Source: a bacterium (GTDB lineage: Bacteria > Elusimicrobiota > Elusimicrobia > UBA1565 > UBA9628). Taken from it: DNA of 64,000 nucleotides. Position 1 is the first letter of the stretch, and the number at the start of each line of letters is the position of its first letter. Below are positions 29,721 through 38,382 of the stretch, piece after piece. Location: contig JAKAQO010000001.1 in NCBI GenBank assembly GCA_021822495.1, positions 715,413 through 779,412 of the forward strand. The letters are read 5' to 3'. The position numbers and the translations under genes were made by a program. The notes beneath the pieces are model-generated. The model was not told the DNA's origin. It did no database searches and was given only the letters and a program-made list of their open reading frames with translations.

Positions 29721-30347
29721 TTATGAACCCTTGTCGGCGATGCTGAGAATAAATTGTTTCCCGAATTGATCGGCGTCAAGCAAAATATCCTTGATTTTTT
29801 TTTGGATGTAGTTGTAAGAAGCGACGCAAGGCAACGCCACCATGATGCCGACCGCGGTCGCAACCAGGGCCTCGGCTAGGCCCGCCATGATGACTTCCGG
29901 GCCTTGACCGGCGGAAGTGGCCAGGCTGTGAAAGGCGTGGATGACCCCCAAGACCGTTCCCAAAAGGCCGATAAAGGGCGCGTTGTTTCCCAGGGTTCCC
30001 AAAATCAAAACCCGCTTTTCAAGGCGGCGTTTTTGGAGAGTGAGCCCGGTTTCCAGGCGTTCATTGAGAATGTCCCGCCCGCGAGAAGCGTGTTCGACTA
30101 AATCCTCGATGACCGGATAGAGAATTGATTCCGGTTTTAAAGCCTCAAGAATCGTCTTTGGCTGTTGGGAATCTAATTTTTGGTCTAATTGCGGGAGAAT
30201 TTCCTTTTGATAGCGTTCTTGGCGAAAGATGACGACGATTCTCTCCAAAATGACCCCGGCAGAAAGAACGGAAAATCCCAAAAGCAAATAAATAACCCAG
30301 CTGCCTCCGGACGCGGCTAAGGACTGCAAAAATTCAAGATGACCCAT
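29721..30347 (-). CDS. exbB: Biopolymer transport protein ExbB/MotA family
   Basis: ExbB forms the pentameric inner-membrane channel around ExbD. The 208-residue product has three transmembrane segments (about residues 15-35, 115-140 and 150-175) and the family signature APFIGLLGTVLGVIHAF followed by GLAEALVATAVGIMVALP. The order exbB-exbD-tonB after a TonB-dependent receptor is a compact dedicated uptake operon. Confidence 0.94.
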   Translation of the reverse strand: MGHLEFLQSLAASGGSWVIYLLLGFSVLSAGVILERIVVIFRQERYQKEILPQLDQKLDSQQPKTILEALKPESILYPVIEDLVEHASRGRDILNERLETGLTLQKRRLEKRVLILGTLGNNAPFIGLLGTVLGVIHAFHSLATSAGQGPEVIMAGLAEALVATAVGIMVALPCVASYNYIQKKIKDILLDADQFGKQFILSIADKGS

Positions 30348-30384
30348 AAATTTTCTCCCTTCAAAATTGTATCAATTGCGGCGA

Positions 30385-32709
30385 TTAACTCCCAAAGGGA
30401 ACCGAAACCTTCATGTAAATGTTTCTTCCGGGCTCGACAAAGCCGAACTGCTTGTCGTAAACGCTCATGGAATCGGCATAGGCCTTGTTGGTTAGATTGT
30501 CGGCGCCGAAATCAAAACTGAGCGGGTTTTGCAAAACCAAAATACGCCAGCCAAAGCTCAACCCAAAGACCGTGTATCCGCCGGTGGGAGTGTCAATTTG
30601 GTTTCCCGGCGGCCCCGGCTGGTTTTGAGCCAGGACGATGCGGGCATTGGCCCCGAAATAGGGGTGATAAAAATTGCCCCATTTATTTTGGTGAAGTTTA
30701 AAGCCCAACAGGAATCGGTCCGCCGGAACAAAAGGGATGGATTCTCCCGTTGAAATATTTGTAGCCCGGATCGTGTCATACCCTTCTTTGAGCTCAAGCC
30801 ATTTGAGCGCGTCTTCATCAAAACGCAGGGTCAGACCTTTGAGAATGGAGTTTCCCTGAGTCGTTTGAAAGACCGGCAGGGTGTTTCCGGTGTAGACGTC
30901 CGTCGCGGTTTGCCCGGTGGGCTGGGCGTAAATATAATTGTTGATGTTATTGTAGAAGTAATCAAGAGTTGAGCGGAATTTAGAGGAAACCCAACGCAGG
31001 GAGGCGTCGGAATCCCAGGAGATTTCCGGTTGAAGATTGGGATTTCCGACGGCGAATTGCCCGGTGCCTTCGTGCTCGCCAAAGGCGAAGAGCTCAAATT
31101 CATCCGGATTGCGGTATCCGCGTCCGGTATTGACGGCGAAAGCGAGAGGCTTGAAAATATGCCAAACGCCGCCCAAAGCTCCGGTGAAGGCGTCATAATT
31201 TCTGGTTTGGGCTTGGATGGAAGAAAGGCCGCTGGCTTGGGCCAAGGCGGCGTTGGCGGTCATATTCTGGGACTGAAAGGCGTCGGCGTTGAGTTGGTTT
31301 TCATCTCCGCGGATTCCGGCCGTGAGTTTAACCGATCCAAAATGCGCTTCTTCGTATCCATATTCTCCGTATTCGTTCCAGTTGGTCGAGGGAATTAAAG
31401 GGTCGATTCCTGCCGCGAGTTCGTTTTTATTGTCGGAAGTAAATCCAAAGGTTCCCTGGAAGGGGCCGATTTGTTTTTGATGAGCCTTGAGGTTGACGGT
31501 GTAACTGGTTTCAATCCAATTCGCTTCCAGACTTGGCATGAAATTAGTGGGGGGATTTGAAGAAGGATTACAGTTTGTTTCCTGACAATAACCATTATAT
31601 TCCTCACGGTCCACTCGGTCATAACCCGCCGTCACTTCATAATTAAAAAGTCCCTTGGTCTTAATATCGGCATGGATGTTTCCGTTGTCATGCGTGAGAT
31701 CCTGATATTCGTTGTCGGTTTGGGTCGCTGACTCATCCAGCTGCAAATGCTTGGTGAAATGACTGTAATTCATCGTCAAATCTCCCCAATCCTTGGTGAC
31801 CCCGAGTTCCCCGGAACCATTGACTTCTTTTGAGGCTGTATTGGCGATGGTTCCATTGGGGGTATAAACATTTCCCGCTTGGTGTTCGCTTAAATCGCTT
31901 CTCCATCCCCAATCTCCGCTGGCGCCTTGCAACACCACGCCTTCGGCCGCGCTCTGATTGACGGATTCAACATCGGTGACGATCTTTCCAGATAGAGGTC
32001 CGGCGCCCAGGGCCGCGGAAGGAAGCGGAGCTTTGTCAACCGAGATAACGCCTCCCAAGGCGTCAGATCCATACATTAGAGTTGCCGCGCCTCTTAAAAC
32101 CTCGATTCGGCTTGCGCTTAAAGTGTCGATTTCAGGCGCGTGTTCTTCTCCCCAGGCCAAAGATTCGCTGCGGACCCCGTCTTGAACGATGACAATATCC
32201 TCGGAATTAAGTCCGTCGATAGACGGCTTTGAAACGCTGGGGCCGACCGTGATGAGATTGACCCCGGGCTCGTTTTTGATCGCGTCCATTACGTTTTCGC
32301 GCGCTTTTTGTTCCAATTTGTGTCCTTGAAGAACGGTGACGTTGGCCGGGGTCGTGAGAACGGGGCTGGGCGTGGGTTCCGCAGAAATGGTAATCGGTTG
32401 CGCGTCCAAGGCGCTTTCGCTTAGAGTGACTTTAATAGCCACCGGGCTTGGGACAAAAATTGTTTCCGAGTGCTCGGCATATCCCAGGCGGTGAAAACCC
32501 ATGGCGTAATTGCCTTTCGGAAGGTCCATGTGAAAGGTTCCAGAAGAGTCGGTCAAGGTTCCTTCTTTAAGGGCCGGAACGGTGACCTGGACATTGGACA
32601 GCGGCTTATTTTCGTCGTTATAGACGACTCCTGAAAACATTTCCGCAAAACTTGACTGGGCGAGACTTGCGAGTAAAAGAGCGGTTAGAATTTTTATTTT
32701 TGTTCTCAT
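30385..32709 (-). CDS. TonB-dependent outer-membrane receptor
   Basis: The product of about 774 residues has a signal peptide, an N-terminal carboxypeptidase-like/CNA-B beta domain (GVVYNDENKPLSNVQVTVPAL), a plug domain with IVIVQDGVRSESLAWGEEH and RIEVLRGAATLMYGSDALGG, and a 22-strand-type barrel ending FVEPGRNIYMKVSVPFGS with a C-terminal aromatic-polar pattern. The plug motif VxxDGVR...W(G)EEHAPEID is like that of metal-ion receptors such as ZnuD, so a metal chelate is a possible ligand. The ligand cannot be set from sequence alone. Confidence 0.9.
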   Translation of the reverse strand: MRTKIKILTALLLASLAQSSFAEMFSGVVYNDENKPLSNVQVTVPALKEGTLTDSSGTFHMDLPKGNYAMGFHRLGYAEHSETIFVPSPVAIKVTLSESALDAQPITISAEPTPSPVLTTPANVTVLQGHKLEQKARENVMDAIKNEPGVNLITVGPSVSKPSIDGLNSEDIVIVQDGVRSESLAWGEEHAPEIDTLSASRIEVLRGAATLMYGSDALGGVISVDKAPLPSAALGAGPLSGKIVTDVESVNQSAAEGVVLQGASGDWGWRSDLSEHQAGNVYTPNGTIANTASKEVNGSGELGVTKDWGDLTMNYSHFTKHLQLDESATQTDNEYQDLTHDNGNIHADIKTKGLFNYEVTAGYDRVDREEYNGYCQETNCNPSSNPPTNFMPSLEANWIETSYTVNLKAHQKQIGPFQGTFGFTSDNKNELAAGIDPLIPSTNWNEYGEYGYEEAHFGSVKLTAGIRGDENQLNADAFQSQNMTANAALAQASGLSSIQAQTRNYDAFTGALGGVWHIFKPLAFAVNTGRGYRNPDEFELFAFGEHEGTGQFAVGNPNLQPEISWDSDASLRWVSSKFRSTLDYFYNNINNYIYAQPTGQTATDVYTGNTLPVFQTTQGNSILKGLTLRFDEDALKWLELKEGYDTIRATNISTGESIPFVPADRFLLGFKLHQNKWGNFYHPYFGANARIVLAQNQPGPPGNQIDTPTGGYTVFGLSFGWRILVLQNPLSFDFGADNLTNKAYADSMSVYDKQFGFVEPGRNIYMKVSVPFGS

Positions 32710-32778
32710 GTTAACCTGTTTGATCAATACTGATTGCTGAATTTTGGCGCCTAAAAAAGCGCTTAGGGTTAGAAAATG

Positions 32779-33048
32779 TTAGGCGAGAATGAAAGGCGGC
32801 GAGCGGGCCGATAAATCGCGGAGGGAATTAAAAACAGGCGTCTCGGGATTCGTATTCTCGATTATTCTTGCGAGAAACACCGCTGCGGGCTTTGGGATTG
32901 AGTGAAGAGTTGCGCGGGAATGAATTTGGGCCTTGACGAAACAAAGCGGGCAATGCGCGTCGCTTTTCTGAACGTGATGATGAAACGACTCAATTCCAAT
33001 GCAGGCGAAAAATCCCAAGGCGAGGATAAGTGAAAGAATTCGTTTCAT
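32779..33048 (-). CDS. Small secreted His/Cys-rich protein beside the TonB receptor
   Basis: An 89-residue product with a signal peptide (about residues 1-20), then ESFHHHVQKSDAHCPLCFVK, a cluster of four His and two Cys that could bind a metal, and a C-terminal RDLSARSPPFILA. Small proteins of this pattern (DUF2946-like) are often encoded next to metal-related receptor genes. With the receptor downstream on the same strand, handling of zinc or copper is a plausible inference. Confidence 0.65.
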   Translation of the reverse strand: MKRILSLILALGFFACIGIESFHHHVQKSDAHCPLCFVKAQIHSRATLHSIPKPAAVFLARIIENTNPETPVFNSLRDLSARSPPFILA

Positions 33049-33329
33049 TTTGATATTAATGCGATGTTAGCATAATCTTAGGCAAACATTGCGCTGAAGC
33101 CGCTTTCTTCTTGGCTGGCTAAATCTAGCATTTTTAAGTTTTATTCGTTGGGAAATATTACATATTTACGGACTACGCCCGAACTTGACGAACTCACTCT
33201 TCAGGTTCTGGCCTCTTCCGCCGGCTGCGCGATCGCTGCGTCTTAACATCACGGCTGATATGAGCGCGGCTCTTTTCCCGGCGTTGGCCTAATGGCGATT
33301 TTTGCTCATTTAGGTATAATGATGAAAAC
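33049..33329 (+). promoter_or_regulatory. Intergenic region with -10 element for tRNA-Cys
   Basis: The gap lies between the leftward secreted-protein gene and tRNA-Cys. A consensus TATAAT at 33315-33320 lies nine bases before the tRNA; the -35 is poorly conserved. No other gene or strong fold is apparent in the rest; I found no clear Fur or Zur palindrome upstream of the leftward gene. Confidence 0.5.
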
Positions 33330-33406
33330 GGTGCGATACCCAAGTGGTCCAAGGGGACGGTCTGCAAAACCGTTATTCGCGGGTTCGAATCCCGCTCGCA
33401 CCTCCA
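33330..33406 (+). tRNA. tRNA-Cys (GCA)
   Basis: Acceptor GGTGCGA pairs with TCGCACC, anticodon stem ACGGT/ACCGT, loop CTGCAAA with anticodon GCA and U33, T-loop TTCGAAT. The 3' CCA is encoded (33404-33406), unlike tRNA-Leu and tRNA-Asn in this window. Confidence 0.96.
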
Positions 33407-33432
33407 GCTCTTCGTCTCTAACTTAAAAATTT

Positions 33433-33750
33433 TTAATTGTGGGCCAAGAAATCGATTAAAAAAGAAGAAAGCTTCTTTCTGTCAGTGGCGCGGATAAAAA
33501 AAAGATAATGGGTGAAATAACCGGAGACTTCCCTCTGGTTGGTTAAAACCCTTCCTTCGATTTCAAATTTTTGCCCGCGCATCTCCCAAAAGACAAGGGC
33601 CCGCAAGCCGACTTGAAAAGGGCTCAGACTGCTGACTGAAACTCCTTGAGAAGACAGGCGGGTCAATCTCCCCCAACTCTCCGCGCGGGAAGGGTCGGAC
33701 GGAAAAATAAATTTCGCTGGAAGTGCGCGCGGGAGAACGATTTTTTTCAT
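33433..33750 (-). CDS. PilZ-like domain protein
   Basis: The 105-residue product matches the size and strand pattern of a stand-alone PilZ domain: RALPAKFIFPSD near the start, LTRLSSQGVSVSS at the position of the D/NxSxxG motif, and SPFQVGLRALVFWEM following. The second arginine of the RxxxR c-di-GMP motif is not evident, so ligand binding is uncertain. It overlaps the next upstream gene by four bases. The nearby GEMM riboswitch suggests that cyclic-dinucleotide signalling exists in this organism. Confidence 0.55.
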   Translation of the reverse strand: MKKIVLPRALPAKFIFPSDPSRAESWGRLTRLSSQGVSVSSLSPFQVGLRALVFWEMRGQKFEIEGRVLTNQREVSGYFTHYLFFIRATDRKKLSSFLIDFLAHN

Positions 33751-34898
33751 CGGGGTTCCGGCTTTTGATGTTTAAATAGAATGGCTTTGGCTGAACCCGG
33801 AGGCAGGCTTTGTCCCACGGTCCAAAAATGTTTTCCGTCAAAGCCGAGTCCGGTGGGAACATATTTCCCGTTGGAGTATTCTGGAAGCGGAGTTCGGGAA
33901 ATCACTTCATCGGGATGGTTGATGTCATGAAGGAGAATTTCCCGATTGGGAGCGTCCAAGGACCAAAGAGAGTTGTGGGCGAAAACCAATGCGGTGGCCT
34001 GGGCTCCCGGATAAGGATAAGAAGCGACTTTGCTGAGGCGCGAATTGGTCAGGCGTTTGGAGAGTCTTTTGGTGGCTTGGTTATAGGTCCAAAGATAAAG
34101 TCCGTCAAAGGCGATAGCGGTTGTTTGTGGGACCTGATCATAATGCTCAACCGGAGTGAGATTTAAGTCTTTAAGCCGCCGGACAATTTTTCCCGAGGCG
34201 TCTACCGTCCAGATGGCGTTTGTGGTGACGGCGATTGAAACCGGCATTTCATTGGGAAAGTGAATGACGCGCTTGACGGTCCAGGAATCCGTCAGGTGCT
34301 CATACAAGGATTGGCTGAACCAATCGGCGATCCAGCAATGGCTTCCGTCAAAAGCGATGGCGGAGGGATAAAAATAGGGAAGAACCCAGGAGTTTTTTTG
34401 TGCCAGCCTCTCCGCTTCGAGTGTTTCCTTGTGCCGGTGAATCATCCAGCCGGCGAGGCCGAATGCGAAAAGCGCGAGAAAAAAGAAGGCGTAAAAATAA
34501 AATCCCCGCAAAGACGCCGGAGGAACAAGAGAAAGAGAAGCCGTCGGAAGTTTTCCCGCGCGGTTGAGAGCGGCTCTTAAATGCTCCCGGCTTAGGGGCA
34601 AAGAAAGAACCTCTTCGCACCCTAAGAGCATCAGATGAACGGCGCGGTTGGCGTCTCTGGATTTGAGAACGGCAATCAGCGGATTTGCGGGAAATAACGC
34701 GATGATTTCGCGTGCGAGGAAATCGAAATCCTTGTCTTCTTCAAGAGCCAAAATCATGCGCGGTTTTTGAGAGCTGATGATTTCCTTAAGCCCCGAGAGG
34801 TCCGGCGTTCCATACGCCAAAACCCCGATTTCTCCCAAGAGAAGAGACATCTCGCGTCTTTTTTCTTCCGAAGCGCAAAGAAGGGCGATGGAAATCAT
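33747..34898 (-). CDS. Receiver-like domain, transmembrane helix and beta-propeller fusion
   Basis: The 383-residue protein begins with a response-regulator-like fold (about residues 1-118: ISIALLCASEEKRREMSLLL, then ILALEEDKDFDFLAREI, then LMLLGCEEVLSLPLSREHL), but the phospho-acceptor position in strand 3 is not a clear Asp. A transmembrane helix follows (about 132-150), then repeated units such as SAIAFDGSHCWIADW, TAIAFDGLYLWTYNQ and TGLGFDGKHFWTVGQ, the blades of an extracytoplasmic propeller. The four-base overlap with the PilZ-like gene suggests a shared role. I know no named family with this order. Confidence 0.7.
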   Translation of the reverse strand: MISIALLCASEEKRREMSLLLGEIGVLAYGTPDLSGLKEIISSQKPRMILALEEDKDFDFLAREIIALFPANPLIAVLKSRDANRAVHLMLLGCEEVLSLPLSREHLRAALNRAGKLPTASLSLVPPASLRGFYFYAFFFLALFAFGLAGWMIHRHKETLEAERLAQKNSWVLPYFYPSAIAFDGSHCWIADWFSQSLYEHLTDSWTVKRVIHFPNEMPVSIAVTTNAIWTVDASGKIVRRLKDLNLTPVEHYDQVPQTTAIAFDGLYLWTYNQATKRLSKRLTNSRLSKVASYPYPGAQATALVFAHNSLWSLDAPNREILLHDINHPDEVISRTPLPEYSNGKYVPTGLGFDGKHFWTVGQSLPPGSAKAILFKHQKPEPR

Positions 34899-34907
34899 GG
34901 GATTTCT

Positions 34908-36284
34908 TCAGAGCGGAGACGGAATGGTAAAAACGCTGCCTTCCTGTGGAATTCCACGCTCTATTTTATCTTGATTGGCGTCGTAAATGACTTCCCAATC
35001 GTCCGGATTGTGATAATACTTCTTCGCAAGTGAGCGGAGAGTATCCCCGGCTTTAATCACGCATCTCTGGGGCCAAAGGGCTTTGGGCGCGGCCTTGGGT
35101 TTGGGAATTGCCTGGGGCCTGGTCGGAGGAGTATTGAGCAGTTTGTTTTTTAATTCGGCTTTTTTGATTTGGTAGTTTAGGTCGTCATTTTTCCTTTGGA
35201 GAGATTGATATTCATTTTGAAGATCCTTAACACGGGAGTCAAGAACATTAAGTTCTCCCTGGGTGATGTCTTTTCCGGTCTGAACAGTCTTAAGCGCGGT
35301 CAGGGTTTGAGATTCTTTTTCTCCCAGGGACTCAATTTCTTGTTTAAGAGATTCCGCTTCCGCCGCCGCGTTTCCCACGAATTTGCTCCAGAAAGACGGG
35401 GCGCCAAAGTAGTAATTAAAGCTGACTTCGTAGCCTCCGCCTTGCCGGTTAATGGAGGAGGTCGGGAAATCCCAGGCGACATCAAGGGTCACAGGAGAAA
35501 GATCAATTCCAAAGCCCGCGGCCCATGCGGGGATTCCATCAAGTTGAAATCCTTTTCCGGTTCGGAGTTTAAGAAGCCCTTCGTCAAATGAGGCCTCAAG
35601 GCCGGGATAAAATTCAAGCAAGTGTTGTTGTTGATAAATGTCTCCGGCAATCGTCAGCCACTTATGCCAGACGTAAGACGAACCGAGATCCAAGGCTGCG
35701 GGGATATTCGATTCGGTCGTCAGGTTCATGATGGTGAGAGACGTTCTGATCCCGGAATTTGAGCGCGCGATGATTCCGGCATCTAAGCCGAGTCCAAAGG
35801 TTCCGGCGGAATGCGGGCTTTTGCTATCGTTGATAAACTGGGCATTGGCCCCCACTTGAAGCGGGTTAGTGAGAGGGATTCCTTGAGGAGACCAGTCCTG
35901 GGCGTAGTTGAGAAGAAGCGTGTTTTGCCCGGGCCCTCCGGTTTGTTGTTCTCCCAAATAAGCCGCTCCGACGGTCGCGGTGTTTTTCGGGTCATAGGGC
36001 CGAACGTAACTTAAAGCGTCGTAAGACATAGGGCCGCTGGGAGAATCAAGGCGTCCCATGGTTCCGCCGGTTTGGGTGTAGGGGGTGTTGGCGGTCCCCG
36101 CCGGGTTGTAAAAAAGCCCGTCGGGGCCAGAAGCGATGGATGAATAGGCCATGCCCATTCCCATGCCCGCGGCTCCGGGGCGGAAATTGAAGAGATTGTC
36201 GGCCCATAGACAGGGCGGGAATAGGGAAAAAATAAATAGGAGAAGAATAATTCGGTTCAAAGCTTCGCGCTTTTGTGAGTTCAT
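34908..36284 (-). CDS. Outer-membrane beta-barrel protein with coiled coil and LysM domain
   Basis: The 458-residue product has a signal peptide, then a PorV/UPF0164-like barrel (FRPGAAGMGMGMAYSSIASG and GLFYNPAGTANTPYT near the start; FGIDLSPVTLDVAWDF near residue 275), a coiled coil (about 310-395, with SLKQEIESLGEKESQ and QSLQRKNDDLNYQI), a Pro/Lys linker, and a C-terminal LysM domain (CVIKAGDTLRSLAKKYYHNP). LysM binds peptidoglycan, so this may tie the outer membrane to the wall. I start at ATG 36284; a TTG four codons earlier is possible. Confidence 0.8.
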   Translation of the reverse strand: MNSQKREALNRIILLLFIFSLFPPCLWADNLFNFRPGAAGMGMGMAYSSIASGPDGLFYNPAGTANTPYTQTGGTMGRLDSPSGPMSYDALSYVRPYDPKNTATVGAAYLGEQQTGGPGQNTLLLNYAQDWSPQGIPLTNPLQVGANAQFINDSKSPHSAGTFGLGLDAGIIARSNSGIRTSLTIMNLTTESNIPAALDLGSSYVWHKWLTIAGDIYQQQHLLEFYPGLEASFDEGLLKLRTGKGFQLDGIPAWAAGFGIDLSPVTLDVAWDFPTSSINRQGGGYEVSFNYYFGAPSFWSKFVGNAAAEAESLKQEIESLGEKESQTLTALKTVQTGKDITQGELNVLDSRVKDLQNEYQSLQRKNDDLNYQIKKAELKNKLLNTPPTRPQAIPKPKAAPKALWPQRCVIKAGDTLRSLAKKYYHNPDDWEVIYDANQDKIERGIPQEGSVFTIPSPL

Positions 36285-36340
36285 CTGGACACGCAAAAGG
36301 ATAGAGGGTCAATGTTAAGAAATAATTGACGAAAAAGGCG

Positions 36341-36361
36341 AAAAGGGGACTGTCCCCTTTT
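36341..36361. repeat. REP-like palindrome (GGGGAC-core)
   Basis: AAAAGGGGACTGTCCCCTTTT is almost perfectly self-complementary. The same palindrome, or its AGT form, occurs at 50247-50269, 52411-52431 and 52435-52457, with a degenerate copy at 50293-50314. Here it lies between two minus-strand genes and could also work as a terminator hairpin. Confidence 0.8.
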
Positions 36362-36363
36362 CG

Positions 36364-37209
36364 TTAGAGACCTAAAAAGCCCTTGACCCCGGAAACGAGA
36401 ACGGCGCTGACGTGGCCAAAGAAAATATCCACTTGCATCTGGACGGGGATTTTTTTCGCGTCATCCGTCAGCCAGACCTGGAGCTTCCGCCCTTTTTGGA
36501 TAAAAATTCCGTGTTTGCGCACCAGAGGCTCGACTAAAATCGTATCGAAGGTTCCCGCTGGGACGGTGATTTTTTCCTTGCGGATGACTCGAACCAAAAG
36601 CGGCCAGTTTTTCTTGGTATTGACGTTGACAAGAACGTTTTTACCGGGAGTGAGCGTTTGAGAGCGGAGATAGTAGAGGCTTGAGAGGATGTCTTCAATG
36701 TGACTGATGATAGGCCCTGTCGAGTAGATGACGCTTCCGTTTTTTGAGACGGTTCTAGCTAAAAAAAAATGAGTGTCATGGTTAAAGAAGACCCACTCAT
36801 CTCTAAAGAAATGTCCTTCTCTTAAATTTTTTGAGTATCCAAGAGAAGAGAGATTGATCGCGTCCATCCAGGATTCATTAAGGTCACGGACTTTATAGAA
36901 GGTATCGCAAAAAGAGTTGGAGCGGGCCTGGCTTATGATATGGTAGGCCAGCTTCCCATTAAAAGAAACTTTTTGGGCTACTTCCAAGGACGCTTCTCCC
37001 ACATTGACCGGCCCCCAGGAAATTTCAAATTTTAAATTTTCCGGGAAAACGGTGAGGGCGGCCAGGGGCGCTGTTGAGGGAGACAATTCGTTTGTCTGTA
37101 ATTTGTGAATGTTCAATAAAGTCGAGGAAGAAATGAGGGGAAGTTGCAACTCTGCGGCGGAAGAAGAAGTAAGCGGAATGAAAAGCAAAAGAAAAGCTAG
37201 TTTTTTCAT
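36364..37209 (-). CDS. DUF3108 family exported protein
   Basis: The 281-residue product has a signal peptide (LLLFIPLTSSSAA) and the DUF3108 pattern: LKFEISWGPVNVGEASLEV early, VNTKKNWPLLVRVIRKEKITVPAGTFDTI in the middle, and WLTDDAKKIPVQMQVDIFFGHVSAVL at the end. The family is periplasmic, common in diderm bacteria and without a known function. The gene comes directly after lpxK on the minus strand. I start at ATG 37209, where the signal peptide begins. Confidence 0.85.
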   Translation of the reverse strand: MKKLAFLLLFIPLTSSSAAELQLPLISSSTLLNIHKLQTNELSPSTAPLAALTVFPENLKFEISWGPVNVGEASLEVAQKVSFNGKLAYHIISQARSNSFCDTFYKVRDLNESWMDAINLSSLGYSKNLREGHFFRDEWVFFNHDTHFFLARTVSKNGSVIYSTGPIISHIEDILSSLYYLRSQTLTPGKNVLVNVNTKKNWPLLVRVIRKEKITVPAGTFDTILVEPLVRKHGIFIQKGRKLQVWLTDDAKKIPVQMQVDIFFGHVSAVLVSGVKGFLGL

Positions 37210-37232
37210 TGAATTAAGTCTCCAAAAGTTTT

Positions 37233-38375
37233 TCATCCGAGAAGGGCCTTCTCCCAAATTTCTTGTCCTTGGGTGATTTTGAGTTTAATCGCGAGAGCGT
37301 AAAATTCTCCGGAAAAGGTTTCCTTCCATCCAAGTGGGAGGCGAGTGGCGTCCTTAAGGGTGGTGATGAGGGCGCGTCCCGCGCGCATTGTCTCAAGAGC
37401 TTTGAGCTCCTCAATTTGATAAGGATGGTGATCGGGATATCTCCAACGCTGTTCGATTTTAGCTCCCAAATCCTTCAGCTGGTTTTCAAAAAGCTGGGGG
37501 TAGGCGATACCAGAGAGGGTCACTATGCGGCGTCCCTCAAGGAGCGAAACATCAAGCCTTCTTTGGCTTTTGAGATCGAGCAGAAAATCAGGGGCGTGAA
37601 CAGCCTCTATAATTTCCGCACGCGAATTTTTTTCCTCTATCTTTTCCCTGAGAACTTTTAAATCTTCCGTAGAAATCAAATCGGCGTGAGTGATGACCAC
37701 GAGATGCGCCCGCTTGAGAGACGAGGCGGGTTCCCGGAGGTTTCCGGAAGGCAGAAGATGATCCGCGGTAAAAGGCGCGGCGGCGTTGACTAAAACAATA
37801 TCCAAGTCCCGCTTTATTTTCCAGTGTTGAAAACCATCGTCTAAGATCAGGGCTTTGGAGTGGTAAAAAGTAATCGCTTCTTGTCCGGCTCTCACGCGAT
37901 TTTTAGAAACGAGAATGGGAATGTTAAGGCCAAAGAGGGCCTGGTGCATCATCCAGGGTTCGTCTCCGCATTCTTCCCAGTGGGGCGGGTTGTCGTCAAG
38001 AAGGGTGACGACCTCGGAGGCGTCTCTCAGACGATTGTAGCCGCGGCTGAGAATCGCCAGGGATTTGCCGTGCAGATGAAGGGTTTCAGCCGCCAATATC
38101 GCCGCGGGGGTTTTCCCAGTTCCCCCGACGCTGAGGTTTCCAATCGAGATGACCCGCGCGGGAAGGCGCAGGGGTTTCTTAAGTCCCAACTGATAGATTG
38201 CTTTTCTCAGCAAAAGCGCGCACCAGAAAATCAGGCTCAGGATTTTTAAAAGAGCGGGGCCAAAAGCGCTCCCCCTGATCTTCTCTCGGCGTTTTTCCCA
38301 GGTTCCAGTGGCGGTTCGATGATCGTGGGGCTCCTCTGGAGATTCAGGCTTTATTTTCCGTTTGGTTTCAACCAT
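37233..38375 (-). CDS. lpxK: Tetraacyldisaccharide 4'-kinase
   Basis: LpxK phosphorylates the 4' position of the lipid A disaccharide at the inner membrane. The product of about 380 residues has an N-terminal membrane helix (ILSLIFWCALLLRKAIY), the P-loop VISIGNLSVGGTGKTPAAI, ILSRGYNR, and VILDDGFQHWKIKRDLDIVLV-type residues (SKALILDDGFQHWKIKRD). The frame is open 108 codons upstream, overlapping the heptosyltransferase gene; I use ATG 38375, which leaves a charged N-terminal tail of about 40 residues before the helix. Confidence 0.93.
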   Translation of the reverse strand: MVETKRKIKPESPEEPHDHRTATGTWEKRREKIRGSAFGPALLKILSLIFWCALLLRKAIYQLGLKKPLRLPARVISIGNLSVGGTGKTPAAILAAETLHLHGKSLAILSRGYNRLRDASEVVTLLDDNPPHWEECGDEPWMMHQALFGLNIPILVSKNRVRAGQEAITFYHSKALILDDGFQHWKIKRDLDIVLVNAAAPFTADHLLPSGNLREPASSLKRAHLVVITHADLISTEDLKVLREKIEEKNSRAEIIEAVHAPDFLLDLKSQRRLDVSLLEGRRIVTLSGIAYPQLFENQLKDLGAKIEQRWRYPDHHPYQIEELKALETMRAGRALITTLKDATRLPLGWKETFSGEFYALAIKLKITQGQEIWEKALLG

Positions 38376-38382
38376 CTCTTGT

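Noticed and set aside
33049-33329. Possible short minus-strand gene before tRNA-Cys
   Set aside because: A frame of about 27 codons exists, but it has no ribosome-binding site or recognisable domain.
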